Shown here one piece after another: positions 53,231 through 62,026 of a stretch of 64,000 nt of DNA; positions within the stretch are counted from its first letter, which is position 1; every line of letters begins with the position of its first letter. The notes under the pieces are model-generated. The model was not told the DNA's origin. It was given only the letters and a program-made list of their open reading frames with translations, and made no database searches. Both the position numbers and the translations under genes were made by a program. Origin of the DNA: Paracoccus aminophilus JCM 7686 (GTDB lineage Bacteria > Pseudomonadota > Alphaproteobacteria > Rhodobacterales > Rhodobacteraceae); NCBI RefSeq assembly GCF_000444995.1, contig NC_022044.1:124001-188000 (forward strand), given 5' to 3'.

Positions 53231-54550
53231 CTACCGGAAAAGCCCGGTTCCCCCGAAGCTCGGACCGATCCGGGGCCGGGTGGGCTCTGGCGCCTGCGGC
53301 CGAGGCGCGCGGCCTGCGCCCGAGGGGCGCGCCTGCGTGCCCGCCGGGGCCGTGGTCCGCCGCGTCCCGGCGCCTGTGCGCGCGGGCGTGTTGCGATCGG
53401 GCTGGGGCTGAACCGCAACCGGCGTCGTCGCGGCAGGCGGCGCCGGGCAGGTCAGATCCGGTCCCGCCAGAATGGCGCGATAGAGCGCGGCATCAGCGGC
53501 GGCTCCGGGCGAGGTGCCGCGCGCGGCCGCGAAATAGCGATCGACCGCCTGCACCGAGCCGCGCCCCCAGACGCCATCGACCGTGGTGCTATAGCAGCCC
53601 ATGCGGCGCAGCTCGGTCTGAATGGCCGCGGCCATCTGGGCGGGCTCGGGGTCGAAGGCGCCCGCGTCGAGCAGCGTGCGATAGCGTGCGCCATCGGCGG
53701 CGCGCAGGCTGGCGCGCTCGGCATAGGGCACGCCCAAGGGCCCCCGCGCGGGCGCATCGGGAGCGCTCGCCACATCCGGCGCGGCAGGTGTTTCGCCGAC
53801 GATGATCGCCGGGGCGGGCAGACCGCGCGCTTGCGGCTGGATGCTGCGATCGGCAGTCGTGCCGATCTGCGGCGCGGCCAGCACCGCTGGCACCGCCTCG
53901 GGAATGTCGCGGGGTCGGGCCGAGATCTCTTGCGCGACGATCCGGGGGCCGGTGTCGCGCTTGGGGCTGAGCGTGGTGATAACGATGCTGTCATGCGCGA
54001 CCGTCTGGACCTCGGCCAGCTGGTTTGCCGCCGCCCGATCCTGCCGCCGCAGCACCACAAGCCCGGTTGCGCGCAGCTTGTTTTCCCAGCCTGCCGGATC
54101 GCCGGTCATCGCACCCAACACCGCCCGCGCGACATAGTCCGGCGCACAAGCCGCCGAGACCGGAAAGACCACCGTCCAATCACCGGATGCGGGCAACGCA
54201 TCGGCGGTGACATCCATCCGCGCGCCACAGCCGTTCAGGACGACCACCGTGCCCGACTGGCCCAAAACCCCGGCCAAACCGATCTCTCCCGCCGGAGAGG
54301 CAAGGCGGAGCCCTTGCACATCGCGCTCAACCGGACCGGAGTAATAGATCACCTCTGGCACGGCAGACGCGCCCAGCCGATCTGCGGTTTCGCGACGCAC
54401 GGCATCGCCGCGCTTCTTCCATTCGGCCTCGACCCAATCGAGATCCTGGCCACCCTGACGGCCCGGCACAATGACCAGATCACGGGCCAGCGCCGGGGTC
54501 GCGCCCAGAAGCGCGCACAGCAGCATTGCAAGGGAATGACGCAATCCCAT
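53231..54550 (-). CDS. Secreted protein with peptidoglycan-binding-like domain
   Basis: 439 residues. The signal peptide is MGLRHSLAMLLCALLGATPALA. The middle (about residues 30-190) is an unrecognised alpha/beta domain. A segment IQTELRRMGCYSTTVDGVWG at about 325-350 looks like a peptidoglycan_binding_1 fold. The last 70 residues are a Pro/Arg/Ala-rich tail. The start at 54550 is chosen for the signal peptide. Function unknown; position suggests work in the periplasm with the lytic transglycosylase. Confidence 0.78.
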   Translation of the reverse strand: MGLRHSLAMLLCALLGATPALARDLVIVPGRQGGQDLDWVEAEWKKRGDAVRRETADRLGASAVPEVIYYSGPVERDVQGLRLASPAGEIGLAGVLGQSGTVVVLNGCGARMDVTADALPASGDWTVVFPVSAACAPDYVARAVLGAMTGDPAGWENKLRATGLVVLRRQDRAAANQLAEVQTVAHDSIVITTLSPKRDTGPRIVAQEISARPRDIPEAVPAVLAAPQIGTTADRSIQPQARGLPAPAIIVGETPAAPDVASAPDAPARGPLGVPYAERASLRAADGARYRTLLDAGAFDPEPAQMAAAIQTELRRMGCYSTTVDGVWGRGSVQAVDRYFAAARGTSPGAAADAALYRAILAGPDLTCPAPPAATTPVAVQPQPDRNTPARTGAGTRRTTAPAGTQARPSGAGRAPRPQAPEPTRPRIGPSFGGTGLFR

Positions 54551-54563
54551 CAGCTCGGCCCCA

Positions 54564-55001
54564 TCAGCTCGGCCTCGGCGAGACGAAGACCGTCCAATCG
54601 CTTTGGTCGGTGGTATCGACCTCAAGGAAACGGGCATCGAGAAAGCCGCGCAGCAGGCAATCGCCCTGCCGCTCGATCACGAAACGACGCGTGCCGACGC
54701 AGAGCGGAATGGCGCCCGACAGCGCCTCTTTGCCGAAAACATCGGTGGCGAAGACATAGAGAAACCGGGTTTTCAGCGGCTCGCGCACCAAGGTCGCGCA
54801 TTGATTCGGCGCGACTCGCCACCAGCCGCGCGTCACGAAATCATCGGCAGCCGCCTGTTCGGGGCCCGGCTGGGCGATCGCGATATTGAGCACATCATAG
54901 GATTGATTGCACAGCTTGAATGCCGCAAGCGCAGGCAGGCCAGAGACCAGCCACCCGGCGAGGACGCACCCCGACAGCACCGCTCCGCCCCCCAGTCTCA
55001 T
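54564..55001 (-). CDS. DUF1036-type secreted protein
   Basis: 145 residues. A signal peptide (GCVLAGWLVSGLPALA) is followed by a DUF1036-like domain: FKLCNQSYDVLNIAIAQ, then GWWRVAPNQCATLV, then a conserved cysteine set (CNQ, QCAT, LCVG, DCLL) probably forming disulfides. The start MRLGGGAVLSG at 55001 is chosen because upstream codons precede no signal sequence. Function of the family is unknown. It is 13 nt upstream of the next gene in the minus-strand group and divergent from the Exb-type operon. Confidence 0.82.
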   Translation of the reverse strand: MRLGGGAVLSGCVLAGWLVSGLPALAAFKLCNQSYDVLNIAIAQPGPEQAAADDFVTRGWWRVAPNQCATLVREPLKTRFLYVFATDVFGKEALSGAIPLCVGTRRFVIERQGDCLLRGFLDARFLEVDTTDQSDWTVFVSPRPS

Positions 55002-55133
55002 ATCCGCGCGACTCGCCTCTTGGTAGATGACCTGTTGGAATTGAGCTAACATGTCTGGCGTGATATGTCGCCTCAAAAGGCCGCGCTTCGCGGTCCGGCC
55101 CTCCCCTCTCGGACCCTCATCGCAGGAGCATCC
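55002..55133. promoter_or_regulatory. Divergent promoter region of DUF1036 gene and Exb-type module
   Basis: 132 nt between two divergent operons, so promoters for both should be here, although no clear -35/-10 pair is visible. A small hairpin CCGCG/CGCGG lies upstream of the plus-strand start. AGGAG precedes the ATG at 55134. Confidence 0.4.
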
Positions 55134-55598
55134 ATGATCCGCGCGCTACTGACCCTGCTGCCGCTTGCGCTGGCCCCGTCGCTCTGGGGCCAGACCTCAT
55201 GGGCCGACGAACCGGGCGGGCTGACGCTGGAACTTAACGCGGTGCAGGACAGCCCCCGGCAGAGTGAGGATCAGGCTCAGGGGCCCGGGGCCTGCCAGTT
55301 GACCGTCGTGACCACCAATGCCACCGGACAGGCCTTTGACCGCGCCGCCTGGCAGGTTGCGGTTTTTGACACAGGCGGCGTGGTGCGCGGCCTGCCGGTC
55401 TTGGATTTCGGCGCGCTGACCAGCGGCAAGACCAAGGTCGCGGTCTTTGAACTGCCCGGGCGTCCCTGCGCCGAGATTGGCCGCATCGTGGTCAATGATG
55501 TCGCCGATTGCCGGATTGCAGGCGGCCAAGAGGCCCCCGATCTGTGCCTCAACCACCTTGCCGCGCGCTCGCTGACCGCGATCGCCTTTGGACTGTGA
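55134..55598 (+). CDS. Secreted hypothetical protein, first gene of Exb/Tol-like module
   Basis: 154 residues. A signal peptide (LLPLALAPSLWGQTSWA) is followed by a beta-rich domain with four cysteines (CQLTV, RPCAEIG, DCRIAG, LCLN) that could form two disulfides. No family recognised. The start MIRALLTLLP at 55134 follows AGGAG. It precedes the ExbB/TolQ gene by 12 nt, in the position where a periplasmic partner of an Exb/Tol complex would be expected. Confidence 0.8.
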   Translation: MIRALLTLLPLALAPSLWGQTSWADEPGGLTLELNAVQDSPRQSEDQAQGPGACQLTVVTTNATGQAFDRAAWQVAVFDTGGVVRGLPVLDFGALTSGKTKVAVFELPGRPCAEIGRIVVNDVADCRIAGGQEAPDLCLNHLAARSLTAIAFGL

Positions 55599-55610
55599 GA
55601 AGACAAGAGC

Positions 55611-56255
55611 ATGTTTCTGCCTGCGAATTTCGCGGATCTCACCGCGCCGACGATCATTGTTTTCATCTGCCTCGGCACTTTGTCGGTGATGACGGTCACG
55701 GTGGTGATCTACAAGATCCTGCAATTCCGCCGCATGGGTCTGGGCCGCCATCGGCTCGCCGATGACATCCTCGATGACTGGCTGAACGGGCGCCCGAACG
55801 AGGCGGTGCGCAAGGCCGGGACAAGCGACTCGGTGCTGGCGCGGGTGCTGAATGCGGTCATGTCGGGCTTGCGCGCCCGGCCCGGCGACAGCGGCTATGG
55901 CGAAGAGCTGGGTCGCCAGACCGCGCTTTTCGAGCTGACCGCAATGGGCACGCGGATGCGAATGCTTGAGGCGGTGGTTCAGGGCGCGCCGATGCTCGGG
56001 CTTCTGGGCACGGTCATCGGCATGATCGACGCTTTCGGCAATCTTGCCGCCTCGCAGCAGATGGCCGATCCGCGCCTGCTCGCGAACGGCATCTGGACCG
56101 CGTTGACGACGACCGCGCTTGGCCTTGCCATCGCGCTGGTCGCCTATTTCTTCGCCAACTGGCTGGAGGGCCGGATCGAGGATGAGCGGCTGACCATCGA
56201 AATGGTGATCTCGGCCGCGATCCATGGCCGGGTTGGCGCCGCGCAGGCGCGTTGA
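55611..56255 (+). CDS. MotA/TolQ/ExbB proton-channel family protein
   Basis: 214 residues. Three helices at about 15-34, 120-140 and 155-180, with the family core APMLGLLGTVIGMIDAFGNLA and IWTALTTTALGLAIALVAYF. TolQ/ExbB proteins form the proton channel that drives TolA or TonB. It is followed 3 nt later by an ExbD-like gene. Membership of the T6SS region rather than a Tol-Pal operon sets it apart. Confidence 0.92.
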   Translation: MFLPANFADLTAPTIIVFICLGTLSVMTVTVVIYKILQFRRMGLGRHRLADDILDDWLNGRPNEAVRKAGTSDSVLARVLNAVMSGLRARPGDSGYGEELGRQTALFELTAMGTRMRMLEAVVQGAPMLGLLGTVIGMIDAFGNLAASQQMADPRLLANGIWTALTTTALGLAIALVAYFFANWLEGRIEDERLTIEMVISAAIHGRVGAAQAR

Positions 56256-56258
56256 GCC

Positions 56259-56735
56259 ATGGCGGGCGCAGAGACACAAGCGGTCCGCAAGATCGAGCTG
56301 CCGCGCTCGACCCGGCGGTATCGCTTTTCGCTGACGCCGCTGGCTGACACGATGTTCCAGCTTCTCGTCTTCTTCATGCTCTCGGCCAATATGGTGCCCT
56401 ATTCGCTGCTGACCATCCGCACCGGCGCGCTGGCGGGGGGTGGCACGGGAGCCCAGACCGCCGCGAGCGGCACGGGCTCTGCCACGCCCGAGCTTGCCGA
56501 TCCGAGTGCGACGGCGGTCTGGTCGGTGAATGCCGACAGCATCGTCGCGAATGGCCAGCGCTTCGGGCTCGACCGCATCCCGACGCTGGCCGAGGCGCTG
56601 CGCCAGCAGGGCACGGGCGAGGTGCTTCTGGTCTCGCAAAAGGGCGCGACCGTGCAGATGCTGGTCTCGATCCTTGAGATTCTTGCCGAGAACCAGATTA
56701 CCGCCGTCCGCGTTGCCGATGGGGCCGCGCTGTGA
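56259..56735 (+). CDS. ExbD/TolR-like protein 1
   Basis: 158 residues. One N-terminal membrane helix (about residues 24-45, TPLADTMFQLLVFFMLSANM) holds the Asp of the ExbD/TolR proton path. The periplasmic part is longer than usual, with a Gly/Thr/Ala-rich linker (about 55-80). It overlaps the second ExbD-like gene by 4 nt. It couples to the ExbB/TolQ protein. Confidence 0.9.
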   Translation: MAGAETQAVRKIELPRSTRRYRFSLTPLADTMFQLLVFFMLSANMVPYSLLTIRTGALAGGGTGAQTAASGTGSATPELADPSATAVWSVNADSIVANGQRFGLDRIPTLAEALRQQGTGEVLLVSQKGATVQMLVSILEILAENQITAVRVADGAAL

Positions 56736-57133
56736 CCGTCAACCTGCCCAAACGCCGCAAGCTGATCGGCATCGACGTTTCGCTGGCGATCGTCAATATC
56801 GTGCTTTTGCTGATCTTTTTCTTCGTGGTCTCGGGGCAGGAGTTTTCCCAAGCGCGCGAAATCGACCTGTCCGAGACCTCGCGCCTGCCGCTTGATCGCC
56901 TGCCGAAGCCCATTCTGGTGATCGACCGCGCCGGAGGCTGGAGCCTTGACGGCACGCCGGTCGAGCCCGAGCTTTTGTCGCTCGCTTTGCCCGGCGTGGC
57001 CGAGGGAGGCGATCTCTTCCTGATGATCGACCGCCGCGCCCCCGCCAGCCAGTTGATCGCCGTCTTGAACCGGCCCGAGCTGAAGCCCTACCGCTTGCGG
57101 CTGGTGACAGTTCGCCAAGGCAGCGCGCCATGA
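56732..57133 (+). CDS. ExbD/TolR-like protein 2
   Basis: 133 residues. A membrane helix (about 12-33, IGIDVSLAIVNIVLLLIFFF) includes a Asp at about residue 15. A compact periplasmic domain follows (LVIDRAGGWSLDG, LMIDRRAPASQLIAVL). It differs clearly from the preceding ExbD-like protein, so the module has two non-identical stator-plug subunits. It overlaps the next gene by 4 nt. Confidence 0.9.
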   Translation: MTVNLPKRRKLIGIDVSLAIVNIVLLLIFFFVVSGQEFSQAREIDLSETSRLPLDRLPKPILVIDRAGGWSLDGTPVEPELLSLALPGVAEGGDLFLMIDRRAPASQLIAVLNRPELKPYRLRLVTVRQGSAP

Positions 57134-58242
57134 TCGGGGTCGAGACCGGGCGCAGCCGGACCCTGTGGCTGCTGGCCGGGGCGCTGTCTGTGGGGCTGCA
57201 TGGCGCGGCGGTGGCGACCGCGCTGTACCAGCCGAGCCTGCCGGACTTCACCCGCCCCGCCCCGCCGCTGACCGATCCCGAGATCTCGGTCGAGGCGCTG
57301 TTGCCGGTGCTGACCCTGCCGGAAACCGCGCCCGATCCCGGAACAGATACGCCCCCGGATGACCCGACCGGCGGGCTTCAGACCCAGACGCTAACGCCGC
57401 TGACCGACACGGGGCTGACCGATACGGCTCTGGCAGGCGCGCCCGATGCTGGCAGCGCGCCCGAGGTCCTGCGCCCGCTTGATCTGGCGAGCGTCGCCAG
57501 CATCGTCTCGACCCCACCGACCGCACCAGAGGTCGCGAGGCCCGGCACAGGCGAGACGCTGGCGACAGTCGCGCCTTCGCCCCCGGAGAGCGCGCCGGGC
57601 CCAGAGACGGCCACGGCTTCGGGGCCGACCGATCCCCGGCTTGCCGCGCTGGTCGAGCGTGTTCGCGCGCGTCTGGAATCGGCTTGTCTGCTTGCCCTGC
57701 CCCGGATCGACGCCGATCAGCTCTCAATGAAGGTGCTGGCCGCCGATGACCGCGAGATCGGCGATTTCACCCGCCAGATCACCGAAGGGCTCGCCGCGCC
57801 GGTCGACAGCCGCCCGGTGCTGCTCGACAGTCGGCAATGTCCCGGCCTGACCTTCCTGCGCCGTAGCGCGGGCTATCCCGCCTATGCCCTGCCGATCCAG
57901 CTTGAGGCCGAGGATATCGCCAGCGGCAGCGCGGCGCGTGGCAGCATCGGCAATGGCGCGGGCTCTTACAACACGCTCCTCTTGATCGACGACAATGGCG
58001 TCGTGCAGGATCTGCGCCGGTTCCTGACGGTTCAGGGCGGCACCGTGACCTTTGACGTGCCAATGACGCGCAGCGGATCGGCGCGCGACACCAGCCAGAT
58101 CCTGATCGCGATTGCCACCGCCGCGCCCTTGCAAAGCGTGAGCCAGAATGCCGGGAAGCTCGCGCAGGATTTCTTTCCCGCGCTCGCCGCCGAGCTGGGC
58201 GAGAACCCGCGTCTTGGGGTCAGCAGCCTTTACGTCCGCTGA
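57130..58242 (+). CDS. TonB/TolA-like periplasmic energy-transducer candidate with kinase-type sensor domain
   Basis: 370 residues. A single N-terminal helix (about 12-32) is followed by a Pro/Thr/Glu-rich spacer (about 38-175) as in TonB/TolA. The C-terminal domain (about 180-358) is not the TonB or TolA C-terminal fold. It matches the periplasmic domain of the kinase at 34009-36114: C186/C237 correspond to C482/C534, QCP-x3-FL and DL motifs align, and PLxSV recurs. It ends 12 nt before the convergent tssH stop. This links the Exb module to T6SS regulation. Confidence 0.85.
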   Translation: MIGVETGRSRTLWLLAGALSVGLHGAAVATALYQPSLPDFTRPAPPLTDPEISVEALLPVLTLPETAPDPGTDTPPDDPTGGLQTQTLTPLTDTGLTDTALAGAPDAGSAPEVLRPLDLASVASIVSTPPTAPEVARPGTGETLATVAPSPPESAPGPETATASGPTDPRLAALVERVRARLESACLLALPRIDADQLSMKVLAADDREIGDFTRQITEGLAAPVDSRPVLLDSRQCPGLTFLRRSAGYPAYALPIQLEAEDIASGSAARGSIGNGAGSYNTLLLIDDNGVVQDLRRFLTVQGGTVTFDVPMTRSGSARDTSQILIAIATAAPLQSVSQNAGKLAQDFFPALAAELGENPRLGVSSLYVR

Positions 58243-58254
58243 CCCGCCGCAAGC

Positions 58255-60999
58255 TTAAAGCTCGGCCTCGAGATCGGCGTCCACTTCGGCCTTTTTCGCG
58301 CGCTTCTTGCGGGCGGGCTTCTCCGCCCCAGCCTCAGGCGCAGCTTCGGCAACGGCGGGACGAGCGGCGCCGAAGACATAGTCATAGCCGCCGTCCTTCA
58401 GCTCGATGCGAACATCCTCCATCGCGCCGCCTTCGACCATCCGCGCCAGCACTTGCCGCGAGAGATCGGGCAGGATCGAATTGGTGATGATGTTATCAAC
58501 CATCCGCCCGCCGCTGTCGGGATCGCGGCATTGCTCGACGATGTAATCCAAGACCGCGTCGCTATAGGACAGCCGCGCGCCATGGGCATCGCGCATCCGC
58601 TTGACGATCGCGCCGAGCTTGAGCCGGGTGATCCCGCCCAGAACCTCGCGGCTCAGCGGGAAATAGGGAATGGTGACGATCCGGCCCAAAAGCGCGGGCG
58701 GGAAGACCTTGAGCAGTTCCGGCTTCATCCGCGTATCCAAAACCTCGAGATCGGGCGTCGTTTCGCCACCCTCGGCCATGCGCATGATGACCTCGGTGCC
58801 GACGTTGGAGGTCAGCAAGATCAAGGTGTTGCGGAAGTTGATGGCACGTCCGTTGCCGTCCTCCATCATGCCCTTGTCGAAGACCTGAAAGAAGAGCTCA
58901 TGGACATCGGGATGGGCCTTTTCGATCTCGTCGAGCAGCACGACCGAATAGGGTTTGCGCCGCACCGCCTCGGTCAGACGCCCGCCCTCGCCATAGCCGA
59001 CATAGCCGGGCGGCGCGCCTTTCAGCAGGCTGACCGAATGGGCCTCTTGGAATTCGGACATGTTGATTGTGATCACATTCTGCTCGCCGCCATAAAGCTG
59101 TTCGGCGAGCGCGAGCGCAGTCTCGGTCTTACCGACGCCCGAGGGACCGGCGAGCATGAAAACCCCGATCGGCTTGTTCGGGTTGCCCAGACCGGCGCGG
59201 CTGGTCTCGACCCGTTTCGCGATCATCTGCAGCCCGTGATCCTGCCCGATGACTCGCTCTTTCAGATGATCGGCCAGACCGAGGATCGCCTGCAATTCAT
59301 CGGCGACCATGCGGCCTGCGGGAATGCCGGTCCAATCGCTGATGACGCTGGCCACCGCCTGTTCATCGACATGGGCGTAAACCATGCGCTCATCGGGATG
59401 GGTCGCGGCGAGATCGGCCATTTTCGCGGTCATTTCGGCACGCACGGCATCGGCGTCGAAATCCTCACCCGCCTCTTCGGCAAGGCGTTTGCGCAGATCG
59501 ACGATGGCATCGACCACCGCCTTTTCCTCCTCGAATTTCGCCTCGATTGCGGTGAGTTCCAGCGCCTTGGCGTCGCGATCCGCGCGTGCCTCGGCCAGAC
59601 GGTCATCGGCACGCTCGCCCAGATCCTCGGCAGCGACCTTGGCGGCGATTTCCGTGTCCAGCGCATTGATCGCATCGCGCAGATCGGCGATGCGCGCGGG
59701 CGTCGAGGATTGGCTGACCGCGACCCGCGCGCAGGCGGTATCCAGCAGCGAGACCGCCTTGTCAGGCAGTTGCCGCGCCGGGATATAGCGCGCCGACAGC
59801 TTCACCGCCGCAATCACCGCCTCGTCGGAAATGCGAACCTTGTGATGGGCCTCCATCGGGCCAAGGATGCCGCGGATCATGTAACAGGCCTGCTCGATCC
59901 CCGGCTCGTCGACCTGAACCGGCTGGAAACGGCGGGTCAGCGCCGGGTCTTTCTCGAAATAATTGCGATATTCGGCCCAGGTCGTCGCGCCGATGGTGCG
60001 CAACGTCCCGCGCGCCAGCGCCGGTTTGAGAAGGTTCGCCGCATCGCCCGTCCCGGCCGCGCCGCCCGCACCCACCAGCGTATGAGCCTCGTCGATGAAA
60101 AGAATGATCGGGGTCGGCGAGCTTTGCACCTCGTCGATAACCGAGCGCAGGCGCTGCTCGAATTCGCCCTTCATGCTCGCGCCCGCCTGCATCGCGCCGA
60201 TGTCGAGCATATGAAGCCGCATCCCTTGCAGCGCGGGCGGCACCTCGCCCGAGGCCAGACGCTGCGCGAAACCTTCGACCACGGCGGTCTTGCCGACACC
60301 GGCCTCGCCCGTCAGGATCGGGTTGTTCTGGCGGCGGCGCATCAGCACGTCGATGATCTGGCGGATCTCGTCGTCACGGCCATGCACCGGGTCCATCTTG
60401 CCCGCCGCCGCATCCGCCGTCATATCGACCGAGAAGCGGCCAAGCGCCGTCGTCGCGCTGTCGGGCCGCGTGCCGGTGCCCGCCGCCGTCAGCCCCGAGC
60501 CATCCATCGGCCGCAGCTCTTCCTCGACCGAGCCGGACCAGAGCTGGCGTGCCTCTTTGCCCAGCTGATCGACCGAAATCTCGGCGAAAACCGGGGAATA
60601 CATCACCAGCTCGCGCCGCAGCCCGCCGTCGTTGAGCAAGGACACCAGCAGATGGCCGGTGCGGATCTGGGTCTCGCCGAAAAAGAGCGTGGCATAGGTC
60701 CAGGCGTGGTTGAGCCCGTCGGCCAGACTATCGGCAATGCCCGGCACCTCGGTCACGTTCTTCTTGAGCCCGGCCATGGCGCGATCGAGATCCTTGAGCA
60801 CGCGGCCCCGATCCAGCTTCAGCTCGCGCAGGGTGACCGAGATGTCGCAATCCTGATCGGAGAGCGCATAAAACAGCCAATGACACAGCTCGACATTGCG
60901 GTTGCCCTCGCCGCGCGCATGGCGCATCGCCTGCAGAAAGGCGTCATAGCCCAGCCGGTTCATCTTGCCGGCAAATTTCTCGATGCTGATCGCGGTCAT
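58255..60999 (-). CDS. tssH: TssH (ClpV) AAA+ ATPase
   Basis: 914 residues, the ATPase that disassembles the contracted T6SS sheath. N-terminal ClpN-type repeats, first nucleotide-binding domain with GEAGVGKT at 231-238, a coiled-coil middle domain (about 430-530) and a second domain with [14 protein letters not shown]. The C-terminus has a Lys/Ala/Glu-rich extension beyond the usual end. It lies 22 nt after tssG. The neighbouring Exb module converges on it. Confidence 0.96.
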   Translation of the reverse strand: MTAISIEKFAGKMNRLGYDAFLQAMRHARGEGNRNVELCHWLFYALSDQDCDISVTLRELKLDRGRVLKDLDRAMAGLKKNVTEVPGIADSLADGLNHAWTYATLFFGETQIRTGHLLVSLLNDGGLRRELVMYSPVFAEISVDQLGKEARQLWSGSVEEELRPMDGSGLTAAGTGTRPDSATTALGRFSVDMTADAAAGKMDPVHGRDDEIRQIIDVLMRRRQNNPILTGEAGVGKTAVVEGFAQRLASGEVPPALQGMRLHMLDIGAMQAGASMKGEFEQRLRSVIDEVQSSPTPIILFIDEAHTLVGAGGAAGTGDAANLLKPALARGTLRTIGATTWAEYRNYFEKDPALTRRFQPVQVDEPGIEQACYMIRGILGPMEAHHKVRISDEAVIAAVKLSARYIPARQLPDKAVSLLDTACARVAVSQSSTPARIADLRDAINALDTEIAAKVAAEDLGERADDRLAEARADRDAKALELTAIEAKFEEEKAVVDAIVDLRKRLAEEAGEDFDADAVRAEMTAKMADLAATHPDERMVYAHVDEQAVASVISDWTGIPAGRMVADELQAILGLADHLKERVIGQDHGLQMIAKRVETSRAGLGNPNKPIGVFMLAGPSGVGKTETALALAEQLYGGEQNVITINMSEFQEAHSVSLLKGAPPGYVGYGEGGRLTEAVRRKPYSVVLLDEIEKAHPDVHELFFQVFDKGMMEDGNGRAINFRNTLILLTSNVGTEVIMRMAEGGETTPDLEVLDTRMKPELLKVFPPALLGRIVTIPYFPLSREVLGGITRLKLGAIVKRMRDAHGARLSYSDAVLDYIVEQCRDPDSGGRMVDNIITNSILPDLSRQVLARMVEGGAMEDVRIELKDGGYDYVFGAARPAVAEAAPEAGAEKPARKKRAKKAEVDADLEAEL

Positions 61000-61021
61000 C
61001 TGCTGTCCTTCCCGTCGCCCG

Positions 61022-62026
61022 TCAGGCGGCCCGTTTCAATCCGCTGTCGAGCGCCAGCGCAAAGCGCGAGGCCTCGACAAATTCATCGGCCTTGGCCGCT
61101 GTCTTTTTCTTCTTCGCCTTGGGCTTGCGCGGCAAAGCCGCCATCCAGCCCAGATCGGCATTCTGCCCAAGCCGCGCGGGCGGGATCTCGGATTCCGGCA
61201 GGCTCAGGGCGACTTCGACATCATAGCCCTTGCCGAGATACCAAAAGACGAGGTTCGCCATCTGGCCGTAGCTTTCGGCGCCGGGCAGGAAGGCGCGATA
61301 TTCCGCCAAGGTGCGCGCCCGGACATGCAGCCGGATCTTTTCGCCAACCGAGCGCACTTTCGCGCCGAGATAGGTCGAACGCCCAAGCGCGCCATTCTCG
61401 CCCAGACGGCTGAAATCCTCGGGGTCGAACTCCATCCACGAGGGCACATGTTCCTCGACATCAACCTCAAGCCCGAAGTAGCGGATGAGCATCTGCTGGA
61501 GGCGCACCGGGCTGCGCACCCGGCCGCCAAAAATCGACACCAGCGGCAGCCGCGCCAGATCCGGGAAGCGGTCATGGTCGAGAAAGGCGGGCGTGCCGAT
61601 CCCCGACAAAGCCGCGACATAATCGGCGAAGCGGTCGCCTTCGGGATGGTCGAATTGGGTGATCGCATGGCTGTCGGACCAAGCCCGGAAGAAGAGCTGA
61701 TAAAACCGGGTCGCGAAGATGTCGGTGAAGCGCACGAAGGCCTCTTCGCCGTCCAGCGTCCAGCGATAGGCCTCTTCGGTCGTGTTGAGCGGCAGAGCGC
61801 CGTTCTGGCCGAAAAACCCCATGAACTGCACGCGCAGATCCGGGACGCCCTTGCGGGTCTTCTCGGTCTCGGAGAATTCGGCGGTCGGGAAGGCCAGCTC
61901 TGGATCTTGCCCCAGACGCACGGCCTCTTCGGCGATCCGGCGCGAGCGCCCGATTGGCGGCTGCTCGGGATTGGTGCGCTCGAAACGGCGCAGCAGCGCA
62001 AGGAAACCGGCATCGCTCGCGATCAT
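61022..62026 (-). CDS. tssG: TssG baseplate protein
   Basis: 334 residues. RRFERTNPEQPPIGRSRR near the N-terminus and LRVQFMGFFGQNGALP are TssG family features, as is the middle WMEFDPEDFSRLGENG segment. It forms the TssF2G baseplate wedge. Start overlaps the tssF stop by 4 nt. The C-terminal Lys-rich stretch KPKAKKKKTAAKAD is an extension. Confidence 0.95.
   Translation of the reverse strand: MIASDAGFLALLRRFERTNPEQPPIGRSRRIAEEAVRLGQDPELAFPTAEFSETEKTRKGVPDLRVQFMGFFGQNGALPLNTTEEAYRWTLDGEEAFVRFTDIFATRFYQLFFRAWSDSHAITQFDHPEGDRFADYVAALSGIGTPAFLDHDRFPDLARLPLVSIFGGRVRSPVRLQQMLIRYFGLEVDVEEHVPSWMEFDPEDFSRLGENGALGRSTYLGAKVRSVGEKIRLHVRARTLAEYRAFLPGAESYGQMANLVFWYLGKGYDVEVALSLPESEIPPARLGQNADLGWMAALPRKPKAKKKKTAAKADEFVEASRFALALDSGLKRAA

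Noticed and set aside
55134..58242. The Exb module as the energy source for the B12 receptor BtuB
   Set aside because: The TonB-like protein lacks a TonB C-terminal domain and instead shares its domain with the T6SS kinase; the module is 25 kb away and in the T6SS cluster. A housekeeping TonB system elsewhere is more likely.
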